Shown here: in pieces, positions 1 through 6,637 of the stretch | How positions within the stretch are numbered: the stretch's first letter is position 1 | Layout of the letters: the number at the start of each line of letters is the position of its first letter | NCBI GenBank assembly: GCA_002439285.1 | Contig: DJTQ01000112.1 | Span: 1 to 9,988, forward strand | DNA length: 9,988 nt | Origin: Paenibacillaceae bacterium UBA6304 | Lineage (GTDB): Bacteria; Bacillota; Bacilli; Paenibacillales; Paenibacillaceae | Reading direction: 5' to 3' | The notes under the pieces: model-generated | The model's input: only the letters and a program-made list of their open reading frames with translations | The model's database searches: none | What the model was told of the DNA's origin: nothing | Made by a program: the position numbers and the translations under genes

Positions 1-203
1 CGCCATGCGACAAGATAAATTATCCGGTATTAGCTACCGTTTCCGGTAGTTATCACAGTCTTACACGCAGGTTGCTTTCGTGTTACTCACCCGTCCGCCG
101 CTAACCATCAGGAGTGCAAGCACTCCTTCAAGTCCGCTCGACTTGCATGTATTAGGCACGCCGCCAGCGTTCGTCCTGAGCCAGGATCAAACTCTCCAAT
201 AAA
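1..203 (-). rRNA. rrs: 16S ribosomal RNA, 5' part (cut by window edge)
   Basis: Read on the minus strand, this stretch begins with the universal 16S 5' segment (GAGAGTTTGATCCTGGCTCA, then the GACGAACGCTGGCGGCG block and AATACATGCAAGTCGAGCG) and runs into the V1 helix (GGAGTGCTTGCACTCC) and the GCGGACGGGTGAGTAACACG block. The GATAACTACCGGAAACGG and GCTAATACCGGATAAT segments before the edge are typical of Bacillales and fit Paenibacillus. The 5' end is placed near 203 by analogy with the usual TTTAT-GGAGAG start of Bacillus 16S, so it may be off by a few bases. Only about 200 of roughly 1,550 bases are present. The rest lies to the left of the window. Confidence 0.97.
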
Positions 204-356
204 GTTGAAACCTAATTGAATAAGCTGATAGCTCATTTTGAAACTGACGATTATAAAAATCGCTAATATTTGACGTGATCCATTTGTTCAGTTTTCAAAG
301 AACTTGCTTGCTTTATTCGACCATTTTCTAACCAATGTCAGTTTTTGTCGAACAGT
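204..356 (-). other. 16S pre-rRNA leader
   Basis: This is the transcribed leader between the likely start site, about 7 bases below the -10 box at 362-367, and mature 16S. It is AT-rich and has no credible coding sequence. It contains a boxA-like antitermination site (290-305) and a small hairpin, CGATT/AATCG with a TTTAT loop, near 249-263. Leaders of this length and composition are normal for Bacillales rRNA operons. The precursor stem removed by RNase III would need sequence beyond 16S that is not in the window. The exact 5' end is inferred from the promoter. Confidence 0.7.
290..305 (-). promoter_or_regulatory. boxA-like rRNA antitermination site
   Basis: The minus strand reads AAGTTCTTTGAAAACT. 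Its core TTCTTTGAAAACT closely matches the Bacillus rRNA boxA, which is bound in the nascent RNA by NusB/NusE to make polymerase resistant to Rho-type termination. It lies about 90 bases upstream of mature 16S in the leader, as expected. The role is from family knowledge; the match is seen directly. Confidence 0.75.
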
Positions 357-361
357 TATTT

Positions 362-390
362 ATTATAGCGAATCTTTCGATTCATGTCAA
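362..390 (-). promoter_or_regulatory. rRNA operon promoter, perfect sigma-A consensus
   Basis: On the minus strand there is TTGACA (385-390), a 17-base spacer and TATAAT (362-367): both hexamers match the consensus completely at optimal spacing. An A-rich block (GAAAAAAGAAG) sits directly upstream of the -35 box and could act as an UP element. Transcription should start near 355-356 and run through the boxA leader into 16S. The spacer itself contains a small palindrome (GAATCGAAAGATTC). Confidence 0.9.
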
Positions 391-447
391 CTTCTTTTTT
401 CGTGATGCAAGCTATTCAGCAAGCAACCGTCCGAAGCGACAAGAAAT

Positions 448-476
448 AATTTATCACGCCTGGATACCAATTGCAA
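448..476 (-). promoter_or_regulatory. possible upstream rRNA promoter (weak)
   Basis: The minus strand has TTGCAA (471-476), 17 bases, then TAAATT (448-453), four of six matches in each hexamer. Bacillales rRNA operons often have tandem promoters, and this would be the distal one, about 86 bases above the strong promoter. The region is AT-rich, so a chance match is possible. No gene is seen between this site and the terminator at 528-565. Confidence 0.25.
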
Positions 477-527
477 TAAGTAAAATTTTACAGATGAATC
501 AAGCATCATATTTGCACACATAAATAA

Positions 528-565
528 GACAAGTCCGCTGCAGTCAAGTAAGCAGCGGACTTGTC
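528..565 (-). terminator. intrinsic terminator closing the lipoprotein operon
   Basis: A perfect 14-bp stem, GACAAGTCCGCTGC (528-541) with GCAGCGGACTTGTC (552-565), encloses a 10-base loop. It begins 13 bases after the stop codon of the last solute-binding protein gene. On the minus strand it is followed by a moderate T-rich run (TTATTTATG). On the plus strand it is followed by TTTTT, so it may work both ways. It also separates this operon from the rRNA promoter further left. Confidence 0.88.
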
Positions 566-578
566 TTTTTAATCACCC

Positions 579-2045
579 TTATTCCGTCGTTATGATAACT
601 GTATCGGAGTCCGAACTTGCCGCGGAATCACCGCTACCTTCAGCGGTACCCTCTTTACCCGCGTTAGCCTTTTTATCCTTAATGGCCTTGTCGAGTGCCG
701 TCTGGCTTTCCTGTTCCATCGTCTTGAGCGCTTCATCGAGTGATTTCTTTTTCTCTTGGACCAAAGCCAACTCACGATCAAGAATCTGCTGGTACTGACT
801 ATAGAATTCCACAGGAATACTGTCCGTACGCGAGTACATGTCCGACGACAATTTTGGTTTCAGCTTATAGAAGGCTTCCAGACTATGCCCGTCATACTCT
901 GTGTTATAACCCATCCGGGACAGCAGCCCGTTGTTCAAGGTTCTGGATTTGATCTTGGCAAAATCTTCGCCGCTGATAAACTTGATGAAGTCCCATGCAG
1001 CGTCCGAATTGGGGGAGCCGCCTCTAATACCGAAAATATCATTGAAATAAACATTTCGCGTAGATTCCGGATCGGTCGGATCCGCCGGCCCAGAGACGAT
1101 TCCCAATTCAAACGGTTTGTAGTCCTTGAGTGAATTTTTAACTTCTTTTAAGCTTTGTAGTGTATAGGGCCCACCCGTTGTAATGGCAATGCGGCCCATC
1201 AGGAACAACTGGCTCTGATAATACTCCTCCATTGAGCCCCCCATGAACCCGCCATCCTTCGGATTATAAACTGCCTTTGAATCCAAGGCGTCGAGGGCGA
1301 GTTGATATACCTTTTTCCATGAGTCCGTATTAAGCGTGACCTTCTGTGTATCAGGATTGACCGCAGTCAGCCCTTCTGATGAAGAGATATTCTGAGCCAG
1401 GTTGTTGAGAGTCATTCCATAATCCGTGCCATAGCCGTAGACTCTTGTCTTTTCGTCCCCATCCACCGGGAATCTCCGTGCCAAATCGAGAATATCCTGC
1501 CAAGTCATCCCGTCATGAGGAAGTTCGACACCATACTTATTGAATAAGTCCACATTATAAAAAATAGCGTTCCCGCTAAAAGTCGGACTCAAGCCGTAAA
1601 GCTTGCCGCCCCCTTTTTCTTTAAGCATATCGATGAGAGCCGGGTACATCGTCTTGGTATCATATTTATCCCGTTCAATTAGCGTATCCAATTCCATCAA
1701 TTTGCCTTCGTTGGCCAGTTTGTCGTAATTACCCGTATCCAACATCACCACATCGGGTTGTTCCTTGTCGATAAAATCCCGGAGCGCCTTATTATAGTCA
1801 ATGGCTTCTCCGCCGCCGGAGTAAATCGAATTCGTACTTACGACCTCAATATCGGTATTAGGGTATTTCATCGCAAACAAATCACCATACTGCTGAAAAA
1901 AATAACTTTCATCGTAGAACATTACCTTCAGGCTCCGCTGAGTTTGCGTTTCTTTGGCGGGAGCGGCCGAACAACCGGCGGCAATCACCATAAGACTGGC
2001 CATAGCCGTCAGACTAAGCTTGCGCAGCATTTTACTTTTTAACAT
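579..2045 (-). CDS. extracellular solute-binding lipoprotein, third of three paralogues
   Basis: This encodes 488 residues resembling family 1 (MalE-like, carbohydrate type) solute-binding proteins of ABC importers, which sit on the outer face of the membrane. A signal peptide with a KSKMLRK basic start and hydrophobic core ends in VIAAGC, making Cys25 the likely lipidated residue. Family-type features follow: a YGDLFAMKYPN segment near residue 50, GGGKLYGL, YNVDLFNKYG, the GMTWQDILDLARRFPVDGDE block, MGRIAIT, and the late WDFIKFISGEDFAKIKS. The last ~30 residues form a Gly/Ser/Glu/Lys-rich disordered tail. An upstream in-frame GTG (2105) exists, but the ATG at 2045 is preferred: it directly precedes the signal peptide and has AGGGGG 12 bases upstream, slightly far. 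It lies 63 bases after its paralogue and is last before the terminator. No permease or ATPase gene is adjacent, so the ligand is unknown. Confidence 0.9.
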   Translation of the reverse strand: MLKSKMLRKLSLTAMASLMVIAAGCSAAPAKETQTQRSLKVMFYDESYFFQQYGDLFAMKYPNTDIEVVSTNSIYSGGGEAIDYNKALRDFIDKEQPDVVMLDTGNYDKLANEGKLMELDTLIERDKYDTKTMYPALIDMLKEKGGGKLYGLSPTFSGNAIFYNVDLFNKYGVELPHDGMTWQDILDLARRFPVDGDEKTRVYGYGTDYGMTLNNLAQNISSSEGLTAVNPDTQKVTLNTDSWKKVYQLALDALDSKAVYNPKDGGFMGGSMEEYYQSQLFLMGRIAITTGGPYTLQSLKEVKNSLKDYKPFELGIVSGPADPTDPESTRNVYFNDIFGIRGGSPNSDAAWDFIKFISGEDFAKIKSRTLNNGLLSRMGYNTEYDGHSLEAFYKLKPKLSSDMYSRTDSIPVEFYSQYQQILDRELALVQEKKKSLDEALKTMEQESQTALDKAIKDKKANAGKEGTAEGSGDSAASSDSDTVIITTE

Positions 2046-2072
2046 AAAATCAAAGATCCCCCTATCGTGTAT

Positions 2073-2097
2073 AAATCGTTCTGGAACAAATCGTTCT
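2073..2097 (-). repeat. short direct repeat between two lipoprotein genes
   Basis: On the minus strand AGAACGATTT occurs twice (2088-2097 and 2073-2082), separated by GTTCC, giving a 15-base period. GTTC-CA-GAAC in the middle is also a small palindrome. It sits in the 63-base gap before the last solute-binding gene. It could be an operator or an mRNA element, or merely a local duplication. Nothing in the sequence decides this. Confidence 0.4.
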
Positions 2098-2108
2098 CCT
2101 AACACATC

Positions 2109-3566
2109 CTACTCGGCTGAATTGGATTCAACGGTTGCGCTAATTCCCGCTCCATCCTCACCTCCCGCGCTCTCATTACTCGAAGCATCGGAGTTCTTCT
2201 TGTTTGCCTGTTCCTTTACCGCTATGTCCAACTGTGCCTGACCTTCTTCCTCAATCGTGCGCAGCGCTTCGTCAATCGATTTGCTCTTCTTCTGAACCAG
2301 ATCCATTTCTCTGGAGACGATCGGTTGATATTTTTCATAAAAGGTAATTGGAATCTTGTCCATGTTCGCATTACTATTATCAATGACCGGCTTCAGCTTG
2401 TAGAACGGCTCCAGGCTGACTCCGTCAAATTCTTTGGTGACTCCCATTCGCGACGACACCCCGTTATTCATCGTTCTGGACTTGATTTTTGCATACTCGT
2501 CACCGTTAACGAATTTAAGGAATTCCCAAGCTGCATCCACATTAGGGGAGTTCGCGCGGATACTCAATATTCTTCCGAAATAAATTTCACGCGTTTGATC
2601 CGGCGTTGCCGGATCTACCGGCCCCGCGGCAATACCGACTTGGAACGGTTTATAATCTTTGATCGCGCTCTTAGCTTCCTTAAATTCCTGCAAGAAGGAA
2701 AGACTATCCATCGTCATCGCCATACGGCCCATCAAAAACGGTTGACTTTTATAATATTCATCCATCGTTCCGCCTTGGAAGCCGCCCTCTTGAGGATTGT
2801 AAAAAGCGTTAGATTCTATCGCATCAAATGCAGTCTTATAGGCTTGTTTCCAAGAATCCGTATTCAACGTAACTTTCATCGTGTTAGGGTTAATTGCTTG
2901 CAGCCCTTGGGTATAAACGATTCTGGAAGCCAGACTTTCAAGCGTCATGCCCCCGTATTGCTCCCCAAATCCGTAAATCCGTGTTTTCTCGTCCCCGTCC
3001 ACCGGGAACCTGCGGGCCGTATCGATCAGTTCCTGCCAGGTCATCCCGTCATGCGGAAGTTCTACCCCGTACTCGGCGAATAAATCGGCATTATAGTAAA
3101 TGACACTTCCATAAAAGGCAGGAGCGAGCCCGTAGAGCTTGCCGCCTCCATTTTCCTTTAAGAGATCGATCAGGCCGGGAAAAATCGTACTTGTATCATA
3201 TTTATCTCGGTCAATCAGCGTATCCAACTCCATGAGCAAGCCTTCTGAAGCGAAGGTGTCATAGTTACCGGCATCCGTCATAATGATATCCGGTTGCTCT
3301 TTCTCCACAAAATCCTGATAGGCCTTCTGATAATCTTGTTGCTCCACGTTACTCATGCTCTGCATGCTTATGATTTCGATATCGATGTTCGGATACTTCA
3401 TGCCAAAGAGATCGCCATAAGTTTGATAGAAATACCCTTCATCCCCGAACATAATTTTGAGGCTTTGCTGTGTTTCCTTTTGCTTGGCCGGGCCGGTACT
3501 ACAGCCTGCAATAAGCAGGAGACTGACTGCCAAGATCAGCGGCTTATGTAACCACTTGTATCCCAT
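2109..3566 (-). CDS. extracellular solute-binding lipoprotein, second of three paralogues
   Basis: This encodes 485 residues and is the closest relative of the following gene. The signal peptide (GYKWLHK basic region, hydrophobic LILAVSLLL core) ends in LIAGC, so Cys22 is the likely lipid anchor. The solute-binding fold is marked by YGDLFGMKYPNIDIE, DKYDTSTIFPGLIDLL, GGGKLYGL, YNADLFAEYG, the GMTWQELIDTARRFPVDGDE block, MGRMAMT, and WEFLKFVNGDEYAKIKS. It ends in a ~30-residue low-complexity Ser/Asn/Glu/Gly tail. A TTG at 3578 is in frame, but the ATG at 3566 is the better start because GGAGG lies five bases upstream. It follows the first paralogue after 74 AT-rich bases without a terminator, so the two are probably co-transcribed. 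Sugar binding is the usual role of this family. Since no transporter core is present, ligand sensing or handing over to a distant transporter are equally possible. Confidence 0.9.
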   Translation of the reverse strand: MGYKWLHKPLILAVSLLLIAGCSTGPAKQKETQQSLKIMFGDEGYFYQTYGDLFGMKYPNIDIEIISMQSMSNVEQQDYQKAYQDFVEKEQPDIIMTDAGNYDTFASEGLLMELDTLIDRDKYDTSTIFPGLIDLLKENGGGKLYGLAPAFYGSVIYYNADLFAEYGVELPHDGMTWQELIDTARRFPVDGDEKTRIYGFGEQYGGMTLESLASRIVYTQGLQAINPNTMKVTLNTDSWKQAYKTAFDAIESNAFYNPQEGGFQGGTMDEYYKSQPFLMGRMAMTMDSLSFLQEFKEAKSAIKDYKPFQVGIAAGPVDPATPDQTREIYFGRILSIRANSPNVDAAWEFLKFVNGDEYAKIKSRTMNNGVSSRMGVTKEFDGVSLEPFYKLKPVIDNSNANMDKIPITFYEKYQPIVSREMDLVQKKSKSIDEALRTIEEEGQAQLDIAVKEQANKKNSDASSNESAGGEDGAGISATVESNSAE

Positions 3567-3640
3567 CCTAACCTCCAATAAATTGTATAAATTTGGACGT
3601 CCTAGTGATATAACGTACGGTTGCTGCCTAAAGTTACATT

Positions 3641-5011
3641 TTATCTGTTAAGGACATCCAAAAGAGCCTGCCCCTCCGATTGCATCGTCCTCAAAACTTC
3701 CTCCAGAGACTTCTCCTTGTTTAGCAAGCGCTCGGCTTCACGGCTGCGGATGCTCTGAAATTCACTGGAAAAAGATTTCGGAAGCTGTTTCATTCCCGTA
3801 TTGCTCCGATTTAGCTTTGGCTTTAACGCGTAGAATGCATCGAGGTTGATCCCCTTATAATCCATATTGTCATCTCTGCGAGATGTCAAACTGAAGAGCG
3901 TTTTGGATTTGATCGCAGCCAGTTCATCACTGTGTAAGAATCGAAAGAATTCCCATGCCGCCTCCGGATTTGCCGAATTAGCGCTAATAGCCGTAATATC
4001 TCCAAGACTGATTTCCCGGGTCGTCTCCCGATCCGCTGGATCCGCAGGGCCTGGTACGATGCCGACTTCAAAAGGGGCGTAGTCTTTGATCATCTCTTCC
4101 GCCTCCTTTAATTGCTGGAGAAAACGGGAGCTATTAACCGTCATGGCGGCACGTCCCATAATAAAGGGATCGCGCAGCATCGATTCCTTGGCTGTTATCA
4201 TGTATGGCCTATCCTCATCAACAGCGCCGTAAAATGCACCCGAGTGATATGCGCTAAGCGCAAGCTCATAAACTTTTTTCCAAGCATCCGTATCGATCGT
4301 CACCTTCATGGTATCGGGATTTACATAGGTTAAGCCTTCCGCCTGGGAGAACATCAGGAGCAAATACTCAAAAGACATGGAATATTCCTCTCCATAACCG
4401 TAAACCCGTTCTGATTCCTCCCCATCCACCGGAAAGCGGCGGGCCAAATCCACAATCTCTTGCCAGGTCATCCCTTCATGAGGCGGTTCAATTCCATACT
4501 TCTCGAACAAATCTTTGTTGTAATATACGGCGCTCCCGTAAAAAAAGGCGGGAAGTCCATATAATTTACCTCCACCGAGTTCACGCAGCGCATCGACCAG
4601 ACCAGGAAGCATGTCATTCATACTGTAATTGTCTTTTCCAAGCAGGGGATCCAGTTCGGCCAATTTGCCTGCGCCCGCATACCGTTCAAAGACATCCGTA
4701 CGGAGCATAAGAATATCCGGCCGCTCTTGCTTGATCAATTCATCCAGGGCTTCATCATAGGTTCTGCCTTCCAAGTTATTGCGTAATCCCTGAGTGTCTA
4801 CGACTTCAATATTTACATTCCCGTTCTTCATCGCATACAAATCTCCATATTGCCCGAAAAAATAATCCTCATCTGAAAACAGCACCTTTAACGTGGTCTT
4901 CGGATGCGGCTTCCCCGTCGGTTCGCTACCGGCGCATCCCGCTACAAGGCTCATGCTTATCGCCAGCAACGGCAATACATATCCCAATTTCAGCACATTA
5001 CTCCCCTTCAT
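3641..5011 (-). CDS. extracellular solute-binding lipoprotein, first of three paralogues
   Basis: This encodes 456 residues and is the most diverged of the three. The signal peptide ends in SLVAGC, with Cys26 as the likely lipidated residue. Shared blocks with the other two are YFFGQYGDLYAMK, GGGKLYGL, YNKDLFEKYG, the GMTWQEIVDLARRFPVDGEE segment, MGRAAMT, VGIVPGPADP and WEFFRFLHSDELAAIKSK. Unlike its neighbours it ends cleanly after the helical MQSEGQALLDVLNR region, with no low-complexity tail. The ATG at 5011 is preferred to the one at 5017 because GGAGGGG lies six bases upstream of it. It is the first gene after the terminator-like hairpin at 5082-5113 that follows the small peptide gene, so its expression probably depends on read-through or on a promoter of its own that I cannot identify clearly. 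Confidence 0.9.
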   Translation of the reverse strand: MKGSNVLKLGYVLPLLAISMSLVAGCAGSEPTGKPHPKTTLKVLFSDEDYFFGQYGDLYAMKNGNVNIEVVDTQGLRNNLEGRTYDEALDELIKQERPDILMLRTDVFERYAGAGKLAELDPLLGKDNYSMNDMLPGLVDALRELGGGKLYGLPAFFYGSAVYYNKDLFEKYGIEPPHEGMTWQEIVDLARRFPVDGEESERVYGYGEEYSMSFEYLLLMFSQAEGLTYVNPDTMKVTIDTDAWKKVYELALSAYHSGAFYGAVDEDRPYMITAKESMLRDPFIMGRAAMTVNSSRFLQQLKEAEEMIKDYAPFEVGIVPGPADPADRETTREISLGDITAISANSANPEAAWEFFRFLHSDELAAIKSKTLFSLTSRRDDNMDYKGINLDAFYALKPKLNRSNTGMKQLPKSFSSEFQSIRSREAERLLNKEKSLEEVLRTMQSEGQALLDVLNR

Positions 5012-5081
5012 CAACATCCCCTCCAGAAAATGGATACTCCTCTTGAATGGAACGTTTTAGGGATATGAAAGTTACAGAGAC

Positions 5082-5113
5082 AAAAAATCCCCCGCCGCTA
5101 CCAGCTAGGGGAT
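5082..5113 (-). terminator. terminator or attenuator after the small peptide gene
   Basis: On the minus strand ATCCCC (5108-5113) pairs with GGGGAT (5087-5092), with an inner GCT/AGC stem closed by a GGT loop, directly followed by six T residues (5082-5087). It begins 17 bases after the peptide stop codon and 70 bases before the first lipoprotein gene. A partial terminator here would give far more peptide message than lipoprotein message, an arrangement common for small precursor peptides upstream of operon genes. The stem is short and internally looped, so read-through is likely. Confidence 0.7.
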
Positions 5114-5130
5114 CATAACTACAACATACT

Positions 5131-5214
5131 TTAGCTCAAATTACCTGGAACCGATTTCGAGACACGGCCTGTTTTTACTAATGCAGCCTGAGCTGCGGAA
5201 CGGATAACCTTCAC
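5131..5214 (-). CDS. 27-residue peptide, candidate radical-SAM-modified (RiPP) precursor
   Basis: This small open frame starts at GTG (5212-5214) behind a perfect AAGGAGGTGA site and ends with TAA, 17 bases before a terminator-like hairpin. The peptide begins MKVIRSAAQAALVKTG and its C-terminal part contains SKSVPGN. It has three Lys and two Arg and no acidic residue, and lacks Cys, Trp, Tyr, Phe, His and Met other than the start. The N-terminal half could form an amphipathic helix. It lies 46 bases downstream of a radical SAM/SPASM gene, the arrangement expected for precursor and maturase, although maturases more often follow their precursor. An in-frame ATT one codon earlier is an alternative start. 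No known precursor family is recognised. The main rival is a 35-codon frame with three Cys over the same DNA (5141-5248), which has no ribosome binding site. Confidence 0.6.
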   Translation of the reverse strand: MKVIRSAAQAALVKTGRVSKSVPGNLS

Positions 5215-5220
5215 AATGAT

Positions 5221-5230
5221 TCACCTCCTT
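5221..5230 (-). promoter_or_regulatory. perfect ribosome binding site of the 27-residue peptide
   Basis: The minus strand reads AAGGAGGTGA, fully complementary to the 3' end of Bacillales 16S rRNA. Six bases separate it from the GTG at 5214 (nine counted from GGAGG). The frame opens immediately after a TGA that overlaps the end of the site (5221-5223), so translation must start at ATC, ATT or GTG. This is the strongest ribosome binding site in the cassette and is the main reason for calling the small gene. Confidence 0.8.
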
Positions 5231-5260
5231 GAAAAAATAAATGAACATGGTTATTGAGTT

Positions 5261-6637
5261 TCAGCTAGAATGCCGAGCTTCATCCGCTTCATTTTGCAGC
5301 CAGATCGTCTGGAGAGCCCGCTTGATTTGGCGTTTTTCGTAAGAACACGGACGCTGACCAGTGCGCATGCGGAATAAAGGACAATGATTGCCCTGACAAG
5401 CCGGGCGGAAGAAGCAAGCCTGACAGTCCTTATCGGTTTCTTCTCCCGAAGTGGTCCAAAGCGCCAGTTTGTCGTAATCCAGATCCAGTCTTCCGTCCCG
5501 GTGAATCCGGCCCAGCCGGTTATTGTCCTGCTCCAGTGCGACCGAGCACTTATATAGCAAGCCGTCGGAGCCGACGATCAGCGAATTTGGTTTTGCCGCG
5601 TAACATACGGCGCCTGTGGGAAGTAAAGTATCCGATATAAACGAGCTCACGGTAAGGCCTTCCGCAATAGCCTGCTTATTGAACTCCCAGATCTTAATAT
5701 CCTTGGTCCGCTCATCGCACACCGGGAGGTTCAGGTCATTCTCCCCTCCCATGCAGCCGACGGGGCGGAAATACACTTTAAACCGGGGGTCATCCCCGAA
5801 CATATTCCGCAGCACGGGAATAAACCGGGAGACGGAGTCCAGATTACTGTTATCGAAATTGACGCGCAAATTGATTTCAAATGGACGGTCTACTTCTTTT
5901 ATGGACAATAAATTGTCGACGATGGTTTGATAGGTTCCGCCACCTCCATGAAGTCCACGGCGGGTATCATGCACCGCGCCTTCGCCGTCCAACGTCACCA
6001 TAAACCGCTCGACCTGCAGATCCAGCATCTGTTCGAAACGCTCCCGGGTCAAATAATAGCCGTTGGTTGACATTTCAGCGCCGTAGATCGCCCCGCTCCG
6101 CTCGCAGGAAGCCATAAAAGAGCGGGACAGCCGCTCGATAATATGCGGAACGAGCAGCGGCTCGCCGCCATGCCAGCTAATCGTCAGGCGATTCAGCGTT
6201 CTTGCGCGATCTTCCATATACGCTTCCAAACCTTCGATGACCTCTTGACGCATCGAGGCCCGCGGAAAGGATTCGTAACAATAGTTGCAGCGGAAATTGC
6301 ACGCCTCGGTTACCAAAAGAACCAAATGCATCGTATCCTGAGCATGCATCGATTGATGGAGGAACATGGCCCGACGGAGTTCATCCGTATCTCCTCTGAC
6401 CAGAAATCCGTGCTCGATCAGTCCTGAACGAAGCTCCGCATCGTGATCACCAACGGCTCCTTCGGGCCGAAGACATTCCAAAACCCGGTTTCTTTCTTCT
6501 CCCGAAAAAGAAGCGATTGCTCCCGTATAGCTGTTGTAAAGCACCAGACCGTCTTCGTCGTTATCGCTCTGCGCATTAAAGCGCGATGGCTTCCATTGGA
6601 GTTGGACTGCATCAAGATTCATCGTATCCGTTCCCAT
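5261..6637 (-). CDS. radical SAM/SPASM peptide maturase
   Basis: This encodes 458 residues with the layout of SPASM-type radical SAM enzymes, which use a [4Fe-4S] cluster to cleave S-adenosylmethionine and modify peptides or proteins in the cytoplasm. Residues 1-95 form an N-terminal domain with a YNSYTGA segment and a GLIEHGFLV end, as in many peptide maturases, possibly a leader-recognition region. The radical SAM motif CNFRCNYC has Cys113, Cys117 and Cys120 and is followed by WHGGEP (GGEP 157-160) and STNGYYL. The C-terminal SPASM region has Cys345, 364, 405, 408, 414, 419 and 431, the expected seven-Cys pattern for two auxiliary clusters. All key residues are present. Neither the ATG at 6637 nor the one at 6622 has well-spaced ribosome binding sequence (AAAGG touches the first). 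The adjacent 27-codon gene is the best substrate candidate. An anaerobic sulfatase-maturase-like role is less likely, since no sulfatase is nearby. Confidence 0.93.
   Translation of the reverse strand: MGTDTMNLDAVQLQWKPSRFNAQSDNDEDGLVLYNSYTGAIASFSGEERNRVLECLRPEGAVGDHDAELRSGLIEHGFLVRGDTDELRRAMFLHQSMHAQDTMHLVLLVTEACNFRCNYCYESFPRASMRQEVIEGLEAYMEDRARTLNRLTISWHGGEPLLVPHIIERLSRSFMASCERSGAIYGAEMSTNGYYLTRERFEQMLDLQVERFMVTLDGEGAVHDTRRGLHGGGGTYQTIVDNLLSIKEVDRPFEINLRVNFDNSNLDSVSRFIPVLRNMFGDDPRFKVYFRPVGCMGGENDLNLPVCDERTKDIKIWEFNKQAIAEGLTVSSFISDTLLPTGAVCYAAKPNSLIVGSDGLLYKCSVALEQDNNRLGRIHRDGRLDLDYDKLALWTTSGEETDKDCQACFFRPACQGNHCPLFRMRTGQRPCSYEKRQIKRALQTIWLQNEADEARHSS

Noticed and set aside
313..341. Possible second rRNA promoter (CTGACA, 17 bases, GAATAA)
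   Set aside because: The -35 match is good but the -10 box matches only two of six positions, and the strong promoter just upstream suffices.
335..523. 62-codon plus-strand open frame across the rRNA promoter
   Set aside because: It covers the perfect-consensus rRNA promoter and its upstream AT-rich region and has no ribosome binding site.
2325..3083. 252-codon plus-strand open frame opposite the second lipoprotein gene
   Set aside because: It lies wholly antisense to a clear lipoprotein gene, shows no domain-like sequence, and is a by-product of that gene's codon use.
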